Shown: positions 17,091-25,737 of the stretch, piece by piece
Position numbering within the stretch: the stretch's first letter is position 1
How the letters are laid out: every line of letters begins with the position of its first letter
Assembly (NCBI RefSeq): GCF_008868005.1
Contig: NZ_WAAO01000002.1
Location: 186,001-250,000 of the forward strand
Source: Microbacterium algeriense
GTDB taxonomy: Bacteria > Actinomycetota > Actinomycetes > Actinomycetales > Microbacteriaceae
DNA: 64,000 nt
Direction: 5' to 3'
Notes under the pieces: generated by a model
What the model was told of the DNA's origin: nothing
Database searches by the model: none
What the model saw: only the letters and a program-made list of their open reading frames with translations
Made by a program: the position numbers and the translations under genes

Positions 17091-17602
17091 GATGCGCTGC
17101 CCGTCGCGGGCTTCTCCCCGTCGTCGCCCAGCTCGGCGAGGAGGGCTTTCAGCTCCTGCCGCAGCACGTCGCGGGTCACCGCCTGGGAGTTGCGCTCCTC
17201 GAGCGACATCCGCAGCGCCACGATCTCGCGCGCGAGGTACTCGGTGTCGGCGAGGTTGCGCTCCGCGCGCTGCCGATCCTGCTCGATCTGCACGCGGTCC
17301 CGGTCGTCCTGCCGGTTCTGGGCGAGGAGGATCAGCGGCGCGGCGTAGGACGCCTGCAGGGACAGCATGAGAGTGAGGGCGGTGAAACCGAGGGCGGCGT
17401 CATCGAAGCGCAGGTGATCGGGCATCAGCGTGTTCCACCCGATCCAGAGCACGCAGAAGAGACTGAGGATGAGCAGGAACGCGGGGGTGCCCATCGCCCG
17501 CGCCACCCATTCCGTGAACCGCCCGAAGCGGTCGCGCGATGTCGTCCGCGGGCGGCTTCCCGTGCGTCCCGGCGCATCCAGCCGAGGCTGCTGCCGCGCC
17601 AT
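17087..17602 (-). CDS. DUF1003 membrane protein
   Basis: The 171-residue protein has a short basic N-terminus, two closely spaced membrane helices (about 40-60 and 72-95) and a Gln/Arg/Glu-rich C-terminal helix (about 100-170) likely to form a coiled coil. This matches DUF1003 (FLLILSLFCVLWIGWNTL; MLSLQASYAAPLILLAQNRQ). Function is unknown. It lies between the CBS-domain gene (one-base stop/start overlap, TGATG) and mrp (four-base overlap). The strict coupling to an MgtE-N/CBS protein suggests a membrane partner for it, an inference only. Confidence 0.88.
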   Translation of the reverse strand: MARQQPRLDAPGRTGSRPRTTSRDRFGRFTEWVARAMGTPAFLLILSLFCVLWIGWNTLMPDHLRFDDAALGFTALTLMLSLQASYAAPLILLAQNRQDDRDRVQIEQDRQRAERNLADTEYLAREIVALRMSLEERNSQAVTRDVLRQELKALLAELGDDGEKPATGSAS

Positions 17603-18870
17603 CAGCGCACGTCCTTCGCGGGGGAGGGGGCGTCATCGGCATCGTGCGAGCGCCAGTCGTCCGGCAGCAGGTAGTCGAGCACGTCGTCGACGCTGATGGC
17701 TCCCACCAGGCGGTGCGCCGCATCGATGACCGGGAGCGACACGAGGTCGTAGCTGGCCAGCATGCGGGCGACCTCGGCAGCGGAGGCCGTGACCGGCACG
17801 GGTTCGAGGCTGTCGTCCATGATCGCGCCGAGCCGCTCGTGCGGCGGGTAACGCAGCATCCGCTGGAAGTGCACCATGCCGAGCAGACGCCCCGTCGGCG
17901 TCTCGAACGGCGGGAGCGTGACGAAGACCGCGGCCGCGAGGGCGGGGTGCAGTTCGTGGCGGCGGATGAGGGCGAGTGCCTCCGCGACGGTCGCGTCGGC
18001 CGACAGGATGATCGGCTCCGGCGTCATCAGACCGCCCGCGGTGTCCGGCCCGTACCGCAGCAGCATACGGACGTCCTCTGCCTCCTCCGGCTCCATGAGC
18101 TCGAGGAGCTGCTCCAGACGGTCCGGGTCGAGCTGAGCCAGCAGGTCGGCCGCGTCGTCGGGTTCCATCTGGTCGAGGATGTCGGCCGCGCGCTCATCGC
18201 CCAGCCGGTCGAGGATGTGCACCTGCTCGTCCTCCGGCATCTCCTCGAGCGCGTCGGCGAGTCGGTCGTCGGACAGCTCTTCGGCCACCTCGATCATGCG
18301 CTGCTGCGGCAGATCGAGCAGGGTGTTGGCGAGATCGGCGGCGTGCAGCTCGGAGTAGGACGCGACGAGCTGCTCCGCCGACTGCGACTCGCCCGGCGCG
18401 CGCTCTTCGGCGACCTCGCTCCAGGCGGCGAACGTCGTCGGACCCTTCGCGAACGGGGACGCGCTCGTCTTCGGACGGCGCAGGAAGAGCTGGCTGATCG
18501 CCCATTCGCCCAGGCGGTTCGGTTCGATGGCCACGTCTTCGATCACTGCCGTGCCGCTGCCGTCCGCGAAGCTCACGCGGCGGCCGAGCATCTCCGCGAG
18601 CACGCGCACCTCCCCGGCACGCGGGGAGAATCGGCGCACGTTGATGAGCCCGGTGGTGATGACCTGACCCGAGCGGATCGACGTGACGCGCCCGATGGAG
18701 AGGAACACATGCCGTCGTCCCGGGATCTCGACCACGAGGCCGATCACGCGGGGCGCCGCGGTACTTCGGTACACCACGACGACATCCCGGACCTTGCCGA
18801 GCCGGTCGCCGACGGGATCGAAGACGGCGCACCCGGCGAGGCGCGCGGCGAAAACCCGTTGTGTGCTCAC
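17602..18870 (-). CDS. Soluble MgtE N-domain/CBS-pair protein with N-terminal PRC-like barrel
   Basis: The 422-residue protein has an N-terminal PRC-barrel-like region (about 1-150), the superhelical MgtE intracellular N domain (about 185-290, with DRLADALEEMPEDEQ, AADILDQMEPDDAADLL), and a CBS pair (about 300-420, MTPEPIILSADATVAEAL; DYLLPDDW at the end). The magnesium channel membrane domain of true MgtE is entirely absent. I infer a cytosolic Mg2+/nucleotide sensor module. GTG start lies six bases after TACGCT (reverse complement of 18877-18882). It leads the three-gene overlapping operon and is divergent from a stress-protein gene. Confidence 0.88.
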   Translation of the reverse strand: MSTQRVFAARLAGCAVFDPVGDRLGKVRDVVVVYRSTAAPRVIGLVVEIPGRRHVFLSIGRVTSIRSGQVITTGLINVRRFSPRAGEVRVLAEMLGRRVSFADGSGTAVIEDVAIEPNRLGEWAISQLFLRRPKTSASPFAKGPTTFAAWSEVAEERAPGESQSAEQLVASYSELHAADLANTLLDLPQQRMIEVAEELSDDRLADALEEMPEDEQVHILDRLGDERAADILDQMEPDDAADLLAQLDPDRLEQLLELMEPEEAEDVRMLLRYGPDTAGGLMTPEPIILSADATVAEALALIRRHELHPALAAAVFVTLPPFETPTGRLLGMVHFQRMLRYPPHERLGAIMDDSLEPVPVTASAAEVARMLASYDLVSLPVIDAAHRLVGAISVDDVLDYLLPDDWRSHDADDAPSPAKDVR

Positions 18871-18956
18871 CTCTCCAGCGTAGTCGGCGGGTCGGACCGG
18901 CGGCGGGTCGGGTCGCGCCTCGGGCCTTCCGGGGGTGCGCGTGGAAGAATAGCCGG

Positions 18957-19664
18957 ATGAGCATGCTGAACCGCCCCGCGAACGGCACGGACACCGGCGA
19001 GATCGTCGCGTCGACGCGCGACTACGAGAGCGCGCAGAAGACGGTCTCGAAGCTGATCGCGGGGGAGGTGCCCGCCCGCGACATCGCGATCGTCGGTCAG
19101 AGCGTCCGCACGGTCGAACGCGTGACCGGCAAGCTCGGCTACGCCGCGGCCGCCCGCTCCGGCGCCATCAACGGCGTGCTGATCGGACTTTTCCTGTCGG
19201 CGATCCTGGTCCTCGGGAACCCGGAGGTGCCGATCCAGCTGTTCGTCGGTTTCGTGTTCATCGGTGTCGCGGTCGGGATGATCCTGAGCCTCGTCACCTA
19301 CGCGATCGTGCGTCGTCGGCGCGACTTCGCCAGCGTCACGCAGTTCGCCGCGGACCACTACGAGGTCACGGTGATGGCGACGTCGCTGTCCAAGGCGCGC
19401 CAGGTCCTGGGAGCGGCGCGCGTCGCCCCGGTGCGTCCGCCGGTGAACCTCGACGAGCCGCCGAAGTACGGCGAGCGGATCGCGCCGGGAGGGACCGCTC
19501 CCGCTCCGGCACCGGAAGAACCCGTGATCCCGCCGCGACCTGCTGACCCGCAGCCTCCCGCGGAGCCCGAGGCCGGAGAACCGGAGGCGGAGCCCGACGG
19601 CACGCCCCGTCCCGCCGGACCGGCGATCCCGGGCGTCGAGGGTCCTGAGGGCGGCCGGGCGTGA
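18957..19664 (+). CDS. General stress protein (YflT/GSP17M-type) membrane protein
   Basis: The 235-residue protein has an N-terminal heat-induced stress domain (about 12-60, VASTRDYESAQKTVSKLIAG with IAIVGQSVRTVERVTGKLGY), two membrane helices (about 68-90 and 95-117), a short basic segment and a long Pro/Glu/Ala-rich tail with no predicted fold. The biochemical role is unknown. The ATG lies six bases after AAGAAT. A hydrolase gene follows 19 bases later on the same strand. It sits divergent to the MgtE-N/CBS gene, as in mycobacteria (Rv1232c/Rv1234, from memory). Confidence 0.82.
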   Translation: MSMLNRPANGTDTGEIVASTRDYESAQKTVSKLIAGEVPARDIAIVGQSVRTVERVTGKLGYAAAARSGAINGVLIGLFLSAILVLGNPEVPIQLFVGFVFIGVAVGMILSLVTYAIVRRRRDFASVTQFAADHYEVTVMATSLSKARQVLGAARVAPVRPPVNLDEPPKYGERIAPGGTAPAPAPEEPVIPPRPADPQPPAEPEAGEPEAEPDGTPRPAGPAIPGVEGPEGGRA

Positions 19665-19683
19665 CGCGCCGCCCGCTCTGCTG

Positions 19684-20346
19684 ATGGTCGAGATCCTCGT
19701 CCCGCTGCCTGCGGGCGACGTGACGATCACGGCCGACTGGGTCGACGGTGACAACGGCGCGATCATCGCCGTGGCGCACGGCGCCGGCACGGGGAAGGAT
19801 CATCCGTTCCTCACCGGGTTCGCCGACGCGCTGAACGACGAGGGCTTCTCGACGCTCCGCTTCAACTTCCCCTACGTCGAGCAGGGGCGCCGGATGCCGG
19901 GGCCCGCCGCGCACGCCGTCGCGACCTGGCGGAGCGTGGTGGAGTTCGCTCGCATCCGCGAGCCGGCGGCGACGGTCTGGGCGGCGGGGAAGTCCTACGG
20001 CGGACGGATGGCGTCGATGGCGGTCGCCGACGGTCTCGTCGTCGACGGCCTCGCCTACCTGGGCTATCCGCTGCACCCCCCTGGCCGTCCGGACAGGCCC
20101 CGGGTGGAGCACCTGCCCCTGATCGCGGTGCCGCAGCTCTTCGTCGAAGGCACGACCGACCCGTTCATCCAACCTCTCTCGCAGTTCGAGGAGGCGCTGG
20201 CGAGCTGCCAGGACGCGCGGGTGGAGTGGATCGAGGGTGCAGGGCACACCTTCGAGGTGAAGGGCCGCAGACGTCCCGCTGCGGAGATCGGCGCGTCCCT
20301 CGCCCCGCTCGTCGCCGACTTCGTCCGCGGCGCAGCGGACCGCTGA
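19684..20346 (+). CDS. Alpha/beta hydrolase, KANL3/Tex30-type
   Basis: The 220-residue alpha/beta hydrolase of the dienelactone-hydrolase-like group has an oxyanion-loop VAHGAGTGKDHPFL, nucleophile elbow GKSYGGR (Ser104), an acid in FVEGTTDPF and catalytic His in EGAGHTF. Related proteins are annotated as KANL3/Tex30 hydrolases with unknown substrates; a carboxyl-ester is likely. It follows the stress-protein gene by 19 bases and ends seven bases before a convergent phosphotransferase. Confidence 0.85.
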   Translation: MVEILVPLPAGDVTITADWVDGDNGAIIAVAHGAGTGKDHPFLTGFADALNDEGFSTLRFNFPYVEQGRRMPGPAAHAVATWRSVVEFARIREPAATVWAAGKSYGGRMASMAVADGLVVDGLAYLGYPLHPPGRPDRPRVEHLPLIAVPQLFVEGTTDPFIQPLSQFEEALASCQDARVEWIEGAGHTFEVKGRRRPAAEIGASLAPLVADFVRGAADR

Positions 20347-20352
20347 CGCGCC

Positions 20353-21261
20353 TCAGTCGAGGAGCGCGGACAGGTCGACGTCCGTGAGCAGGCGCCGCAT
20401 CGTGGAGCGGCCGAGTGCGCTCAGGTCCGGACTCGTGTGCTCGTAGTACCAGACGAGCCCCATCGCCTGCTGCAGGGCCCATGCCGCGCCCCGGAGCCAC
20501 TCGCCGTCTTCGGCGGCGACACCGTCGCGGAGCTGCCGGCGGGCCGGTGCGTCGAACAGGTGCCACGCCGCGACGAGGTCGAGGGCGCGGTCCGCCGGGC
20601 CGAAACCCCCGCCGTCCAGGACACCGACCAGGCGCGCATCGTTTCCGAGGCCCTGCGCGAGGAGGTTGAAGGGGGTGAGGTCGCGGTGGCTCATCGCCGG
20701 CGGGCCCGCGGCGGGGATCGTCCGCAGCTCCTGCCAGAGGGCGGCCGCACGGGGCACGTCGACGAGGTGCCCGCTCCGTGCGAAGCACTCGGTGAGCCAG
20801 TCGTCGTGATCGGAGAGCTCGCCGCCGCGGCCCTGCCCGTCGAACACACGGCCGCGCAGGTCCGTCCTGCGCAGCGCCACGATGAGCGCGGCCAGATCGC
20901 GAGCGAGCCGAGCGGAGTCGGCGAAGCGCGTGGGATCGGCCGGGTCGCCCTCGACCCACGTCTGCACCGACCAGGCGGAGGGATGGTCCGGCGTCGCCGC
21001 GCCGATGCCGTACGGGCGCGGGGCCGCGACGGGTGACACGGCAGCGAACTCGTCGAGCGCCGCAGCTTCGCGTCGGAGGTCCGCGACGGTCGCGCCGAGC
21101 CTCGGGAAGCGCGCGACCAGATCCTCCCCGATACGGAAGATCCGGTTCACGGTTCCGGATCCGGGCACCGGACGCAGCTCCCGGTCGCCCAGCTCGGGGA
21201 ACCTTCCGGCGATCAGCCGCGCCGCGACGGCATCGTCGAGCGCGAGCTCGTCCTCGTGCAT
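20353..21261 (-). CDS. Aminoglycoside-phosphotransferase-family kinase
   Basis: The 302-residue protein has the APH/choline-kinase fold. The catalytic loop is MSHRDLTPFN (Brenner motif HxDxxxxN retained), and the metal-binding Asp is in GVLDGGGFGPADRALDL, an atypical DGG instead of DFG/DWE. The N-terminal lobe has DLVARFPRL, with a lysine-less Arg at the ATP site. The substrate is unknown; fructosamine- or macrolide-type acceptors are possible. It ends the run pepP-phosphotransferase, six bases after the pepP stop coordinate on the opposite end, so pepP does not read into it directly from an overlap. Confidence 0.8.
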   Translation of the reverse strand: MHEDELALDDAVAARLIAGRFPELGDRELRPVPGSGTVNRIFRIGEDLVARFPRLGATVADLRREAAALDEFAAVSPVAAPRPYGIGAATPDHPSAWSVQTWVEGDPADPTRFADSARLARDLAALIVALRRTDLRGRVFDGQGRGGELSDHDDWLTECFARSGHLVDVPRAAALWQELRTIPAAGPPAMSHRDLTPFNLLAQGLGNDARLVGVLDGGGFGPADRALDLVAAWHLFDAPARRQLRDGVAAEDGEWLRGAAWALQQAMGLVWYYEHTSPDLSALGRSTMRRLLTDVDLSALLD

Positions 21262-21267
21262 CGGATC

Positions 21268-22689
21268 TCAGGCGTGCAGGCGCGCGATCCAGGCCTCGAC
21301 CTCGTCCGCGGTGCGCGGGATGCCGGCGGACAGGTTCACGGGCCCGTCCTCCGTCATCAGGATGTCGTCCTCGATGCGCACGCCGATGCCGCGCAGTTCC
21401 GCGGGGACGGTGAGATCGTCGATCTGGAAGTAGAGTCCCGGCTCGATCGTGAACACCATCCCGGGCGTGAGGATGCCGTCGTAGTACATCTCCCTGCGGG
21501 CCTGGGCGCAGTCGTGCACGTCGATGCCGAGATGATGCGACGTGCCGTGCACCATGTAGCGGCGGTGCTGTCCGCCCTTGTCCGCATCGAGCGCCTCCTC
21601 GGCGGAGACCGGAAGCAGCCCCCACTCGGCGGTCCGCTCGGCGATCACCTTCATCGCCGCCGCGTGCACGTCGCGGAAGCGCACTCCCACCCTGGCGGCT
21701 TCGAACGCGGCGTCCGCAGCCTCGCGCACGGTCTCGTACACGCGACGCTGCACGTCCGTGAAGGATCCCGACACGGGGAGCGTACGGGTGATGTCGGCCG
21801 TGTACAGGCTGTCCGCCTCGACGCCCGCATCGACGAGGATCAGGTCTCCCGGCACGACCGTGCCGTCGTTACGGGTCCAGTGCAGGTAGCAGGCGTGGGG
21901 CCCAGACGCGGCGATCGTGTCGTAGCCCTCGCCGTTGCCGTCCTCGCGGGCGCGCCGGTGGAAGACCCCCTCGACCACGCGCTCGCCGCGGGCGTGCGCG
22001 ACAGCGGCAGGCAGTTCGCGGATGATGTCGTCGAAGCCCTGGGCGGTGATGTCCACCGCGCGGCGCATCTCCGCGATCTCGAACTCGTCCTTGATCAGAC
22101 GCAGCTCCGACACGAAGCGCGTGAGCGCATCATCCACATCGAGCACCAGTTCGCCCTCGACGGAGCGGAAGCCGTCCAGGTGCGCGGTGGCGATGTCGAG
22201 GTCGGCCGCGACACCCGCGAGAGACGGGCGCGGGCCGATCCAGAACTCGCCGACGGTGGCGTCGGCGTAGAACTCGGTCGTCGTGCGGTCGGCGCGCTCG
22301 CGGAAGAAGAGGGTGACGTCGTGTCCGGAGTCGGACGGGTCGAACACGAGCACCGAGTCCGGCTCGGAATCCGACGCCCAGCCGGTGAGGTGGGCGAAAG
22401 CGGAGTGCGCGCGGAAGACGTAGTCGGTGTCGTTGCTGCGCTGCTTGAGCGAGCCGGCCGGGATCACGAGCCGCTTCCCGGGGAAGGCGGCCGAGACGGC
22501 GGCCCGGCGGACGGCGGCGTACGGAGCCTGCGCTCGAGGAGCGGGAAGAGTCTCCGGGCGCTCGGACCATCCCGTCGAGATCGTGTCGAGGAAGCCCTGC
22601 GGGAACGGCTGCTTGCGGTTGGTCGTGCCGTTGTCCGCGGTGGCTTCGACAGTGGGCTCTGCGATCGTGTCGCGCTCTCCGGTGCTCAT
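21268..22689 (-). CDS. pepP: Xaa-Pro aminopeptidase (aminopeptidase P)
   Basis: The 473-residue M24B metallopeptidase removes N-terminal residues preceding proline. It has an N-terminal creatinase-like domain and a C-terminal pita-bread fold. Dinuclear metal ligands are visible in order: Asp in LVDAGVEADS, Asp in YTADITRT, His in GTSHHLGIDVHD, Glu in FTIEPGLY and Glu in GVRIEDDIL. A 40-residue N-terminal extension precedes the usual start of homology. ATG 22689 has only a weak CAGACT box six bases upstream. The downstream phosphotransferase gene starts seven bases past its stop on the same strand, so the two likely share a transcript. Confidence 0.93.
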   Translation of the reverse strand: MSTGERDTIAEPTVEATADNGTTNRKQPFPQGFLDTISTGWSERPETLPAPRAQAPYAAVRRAAVSAAFPGKRLVIPAGSLKQRSNDTDYVFRAHSAFAHLTGWASDSEPDSVLVFDPSDSGHDVTLFFRERADRTTTEFYADATVGEFWIGPRPSLAGVAADLDIATAHLDGFRSVEGELVLDVDDALTRFVSELRLIKDEFEIAEMRRAVDITAQGFDDIIRELPAAVAHARGERVVEGVFHRRAREDGNGEGYDTIAASGPHACYLHWTRNDGTVVPGDLILVDAGVEADSLYTADITRTLPVSGSFTDVQRRVYETVREAADAAFEAARVGVRFRDVHAAAMKVIAERTAEWGLLPVSAEEALDADKGGQHRRYMVHGTSHHLGIDVHDCAQARREMYYDGILTPGMVFTIEPGLYFQIDDLTVPAELRGIGVRIEDDILMTEDGPVNLSAGIPRTADEVEAWIARLHA

Positions 22690-22726
22690 CCCTCCAGTCT
22701 GTCACCTGAGGGGCGGTCGCGGGATC

Positions 22727-23749
22727 TCAGCGCGCGGGCTCGAGCTGCACGACCAGCGCGCGGTGGTCGCTGCCGCCCGCGTCATCGAGCACCGCGGAGC
22801 CGGTCGGAGTCCAGTTCCCGGATGCCATCACGTGGTCGATGGGGGCACCCGCCAGCGGAGGAAGCGAGCTCGGCCAGGTGCCGGCGAGTCCGTTGCCGGT
22901 CCGCGAGGCGACATCCCGGCAGTAGCCGATGTCTCCGCCGTCCACGCCCAGCGGGGCCATGTGGTCGACCGTGGCGTTGAAGTCGCCGGCGAGGATGAAG
23001 TCGCCCCGCGGGCACTGGTCGGCGATCCACTGCAGGTCGCTCTGCCACTGCTGCATCTCCTCCATGCGCGGTGCGACCGCATGCACGGCGACGATGGTCG
23101 GTCCCGAGCCGTCGACCGGCATCAGGACGACGCTCGGCACCGAGCCGGTGTTGTTCGAGCCGTCCTTCGAGGACTCGATCACCGAGTACTCGCCCAGGTC
23201 CGGCGCGACCAGCACCGTCGTCTGCCACGACTGCGGGCCGTCCTGCACATCCGGGCGGAACTGCACGTGGTGCACCCACATCGGGTGACCCTGTTCGCGG
23301 AGCATGATCGCGATGCGCTCGCCGACGGCCTCGGTGGTCTCCGGGAGCGCGACGATGTCCGCGCCCTGGTCGAGGATCTCCTGCGCGATCCTCTCGGCCG
23401 TCACCGCCTCGCCCGCTGTGTTCCAGGTGAGCACCCGGACGCTGGTGTCCGTCGCGTCCGGGAGGGCGGAGGCGCCGAAGCCGCGGACCGCTCCGATGGC
23501 GGCGGTGGCTGCAGCGCCGAGCAGCGCCACGATCAGGACGGACGCGGCGAAGCCGCGCAGGGGCCTCGCGAACAGCAGCAGCAGCGCGACGACGGCGACC
23601 ACGAGGAAACCGCCGAGCACGATGCCCCGGGCCGCGACGAGCTGCGCGAACGGGTAGGTCTGCTCGAGGTGGAAGAACTGCGGCCACACCACGACCGCCG
23701 TCGCGATCGCGAGCAGCACGGTGAAGAGGATCCCCAGGAGACGAAACAT
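22727..23749 (-). CDS. Membrane-anchored endonuclease/exonuclease/phosphatase family protein
   Basis: The 340-residue protein has three N-terminal membrane helices (about 3-22, 35-57 and 62-84) and an extracytoplasmic catalytic domain (about 100-340). All EEP motifs are present: LTWNTAGEA, ALPETTE (metal Glu), AGDFNATVDH, IDHVMAS and GSDHRALV. Such proteins are phosphodiesterases or phosphatases acting on lipid or nucleic-acid substrates outside the cell. ATG 23749 is chosen because TAGGCT (reverse complement of 23757-23762) lies seven bases upstream; the longer in-frame N-terminus is not supported. Confidence 0.87.
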   Translation of the reverse strand: MFRLLGILFTVLLAIATAVVVWPQFFHLEQTYPFAQLVAARGIVLGGFLVVAVVALLLLFARPLRGFAASVLIVALLGAAATAAIGAVRGFGASALPDATDTSVRVLTWNTAGEAVTAERIAQEILDQGADIVALPETTEAVGERIAIMLREQGHPMWVHHVQFRPDVQDGPQSWQTTVLVAPDLGEYSVIESSKDGSNNTGSVPSVVLMPVDGSGPTIVAVHAVAPRMEEMQQWQSDLQWIADQCPRGDFILAGDFNATVDHMAPLGVDGGDIGYCRDVASRTGNGLAGTWPSSLPPLAGAPIDHVMASGNWTPTGSAVLDDAGGSDHRALVVQLEPAR

Positions 23750-23845
23750 CCCCTCAAGCCTAGAAGCGCCGCCTGTGAAGTCCCTCCCCGACATCCCGAC
23801 GTCGACTTCGCGTCCCCTTGCTCCGGTGCTCGGTACGCTCAGAGG

Positions 23846-24718
23846 ATGTCCTCCGCGTCACACGGGTTCTCCGGCCCCGCCGACCTGCATCTGCACTCCA
23901 ACCATTCCGACGGCACGGAGTCGCCCGCCGAGGTCGTCGCACAGGCGCACGCCCACGGCGTCCGCACCCTCGCCCTCACCGACCACGACCGGTCGACCGG
24001 ATGGCAGGAGGCCGGAGACGCCGCGGTCGCTCTGGGGATGACCTTCCTCCCCGGCATGGAGTTGTCGGCGAAGCACGGGTGGCGGAGCGTCCATGTGCTC
24101 GGGTACCTCTTCGACCCCGATGACGAGGCGCTCCGTGCCGAGACCGACCGCATCCGCGGCGATCGGATCGGGAGGGCGGAGCGCATCGTCCGGAACATCG
24201 GGCGCGACTACGACCTGAACTGGGATGACGTGCTCGCCCAGACCACGCTCGACGCGACGGTCGGGCGGCCTCACATCGCCGATGCGCTCGTGGCGCGCGG
24301 CATCGTGCGCGACCGCACGGAGGCCTTCGACGGCATCCTGCACCCGCGGGAGGGGTACTACGAGCCCCACTATGCGCCGGATCCGCTCACCGCGGTGCGT
24401 CTGATCACCGATGCCGGGGGAGTGGCGATCATCGCCCACCCCGTGACGAGCGGTCGGGACAGCATGATGCCCGAGCCGTACATCGAGCGCCTGATCGAGG
24501 CGGGGCTCGGCGGTTTCGAGATCGACCACCGGGAGAACACCGAGGCGGGCAAGCGCGAGCTGCGACGGATCGCCGCGACGCACGACCTCATCGTCACCGG
24601 GTCGAGCGACTACCACGGCACCGGCAAGCCGAACCGTCCCGGCGAGCACACCACGTCGGAGGAGATGGTGGCGCGGCTCCTAGCACGCGGCACCGGTACC
24701 GCACCGCGTTTTCCCTGA
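23846..24718 (+). CDS. PHP-domain phosphoesterase
   Basis: The 290-residue PHP-family metallophosphoesterase has motif I ADLHLHSNHSDG, motif II LTDHDRS, GMELSAKHG, IIAHPVTSG and the final GSSDYHGTG, which together bind a trinuclear metal site. It resembles 3',5'-nucleotide bisphosphatase/RNase AM-type enzymes that degrade pNp or short 5' RNA ends. ATG 23846 lies six bases after TACGCT (23834-23839), so it is probably leaderless. It is divergent from the EEP-family gene. Confidence 0.9.
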   Translation: MSSASHGFSGPADLHLHSNHSDGTESPAEVVAQAHAHGVRTLALTDHDRSTGWQEAGDAAVALGMTFLPGMELSAKHGWRSVHVLGYLFDPDDEALRAETDRIRGDRIGRAERIVRNIGRDYDLNWDDVLAQTTLDATVGRPHIADALVARGIVRDRTEAFDGILHPREGYYEPHYAPDPLTAVRLITDAGGVAIIAHPVTSGRDSMMPEPYIERLIEAGLGGFEIDHRENTEAGKRELRRIAATHDLIVTGSSDYHGTGKPNRPGEHTTSEEMVARLLARGTGTAPRFP

Positions 24719-24781
24719 TCCTCGGCGTACTGTCGGCGATCTCTCTGCGCGCTGTCGAACGGAACCGATACCGTCCGAGGC

Positions 24782-25678
24782 ATGCAGCGAGCGACATCTC
24801 TGGAGCGCCGCGTCGATGCGCTCGCCCATCGCGTCCTCCGCGATGCCCCGGCGAACGGCATCCGCGCCGGCCTGATCGAGTTCGCGGTGTTCATCCTGAA
24901 ACAGGCATGGGCCTGCGTCTTCGGCGCGGCGCTGCTGGTCGTGATCGTGGCCGCACGCCTCTGGTACCCGGACGACGCGCCGCTCGCCCGCAATGATGCG
25001 ATGACGATCGCCGCCGTGCTGATCCAGGTCGCGATGCTCGCTTTCCGACTTGAGAGCGGACGGGAACTGTGGGTCATCGTGCTGTTCCACATCACCGGCA
25101 CAGCCATGGAGCTGTTCAAGACCGATGTCGGCTCCTGGGCATACGCGGCGGACGGTGTGCTCCGCATCGGCGGAGTCCCGCTGTTCAGCGGCTTCATGTA
25201 TGCGGCCGTCGGCTCGTACATGGTCCGCGTGTACCGCCTGTTCGACCTCGGGTTCACCCGATATCCCCGACGCTGGATGACGGCGATTCTGGCCGCGGCG
25301 ATCTACCTCAACTTCTTCACGCACCACTGGTGGTGGGACGCGCGATGGGTGCTGCTCGCCGGCGTCGTGCTGCTGTGGCTGCCGACGGTGATGCACGCCC
25401 GGGTCTGGCGTCGCACGATCCGACTGCCGCTTCTGCTCGTGTTCGCCGGAGTGGCCCTCTTCATCTACCTCGCCGAGAACATCGGCACCTGGGCCGGCGC
25501 CTGGGCGTATCCCGACCAGGCCGGAGGTTGGCAGCCGGTGTCGCCCAGCAAATTGACCTCGTGGTTCCTGCTGATGATCATCTCGGTGGTGCTGGTCGCC
25601 TGGGTCTATCCGCCGCAGGTTCCGGCAGCGGTGTTGCGGAGCGAGCCCGTCGATGATCGGCGGCGTGTCCGACCTTGA
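24782..25678 (+). CDS. DUF817 family membrane protein
   Basis: The 298-residue protein has about eight membrane helices and the DUF817 landmarks FILKQAWACVFG, FHITGTAMELFKTDVGSWAY, GVPLFSGFMYAAVGSY and YLAENIGTWAGAWAYP. Conserved aromatic and acidic residues inside the helices suggest a pore or membrane enzyme, but no function is known. ATG 24782 lies seven bases after TACCGT (24769-24774). It ends 59 bases before the convergent ABC transporter gene. Confidence 0.87.
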   Translation: MQRATSLERRVDALAHRVLRDAPANGIRAGLIEFAVFILKQAWACVFGAALLVVIVAARLWYPDDAPLARNDAMTIAAVLIQVAMLAFRLESGRELWVIVLFHITGTAMELFKTDVGSWAYAADGVLRIGGVPLFSGFMYAAVGSYMVRVYRLFDLGFTRYPRRWMTAILAAAIYLNFFTHHWWWDARWVLLAGVVLLWLPTVMHARVWRRTIRLPLLLVFAGVALFIYLAENIGTWAGAWAYPDQAGGWQPVSPSKLTSWFLLMIISVVLVAWVYPPQVPAAVLRSEPVDDRRRVRP

Positions 25679-25688
25679 CGATGGCATG

Positions 25689-25730
25689 AGCGCGCAGTCG
25701 TCGGCCCGATCGTCATCCTCCCTGCGCGCT
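25689..25730. terminator. Inverted repeat between convergent genes, probable terminator
   Basis: Exact 9-base arms AGCGCGCAG (25689-25697) and CTGCGCGCT (25722-25730) flank a 24-base loop in the gap between the DUF817 gene and the ABC transporter gene. There is no T-run, so efficiency is doubtful. Confidence 0.4.
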
Positions 25731-25737
25731 GCGCCCG

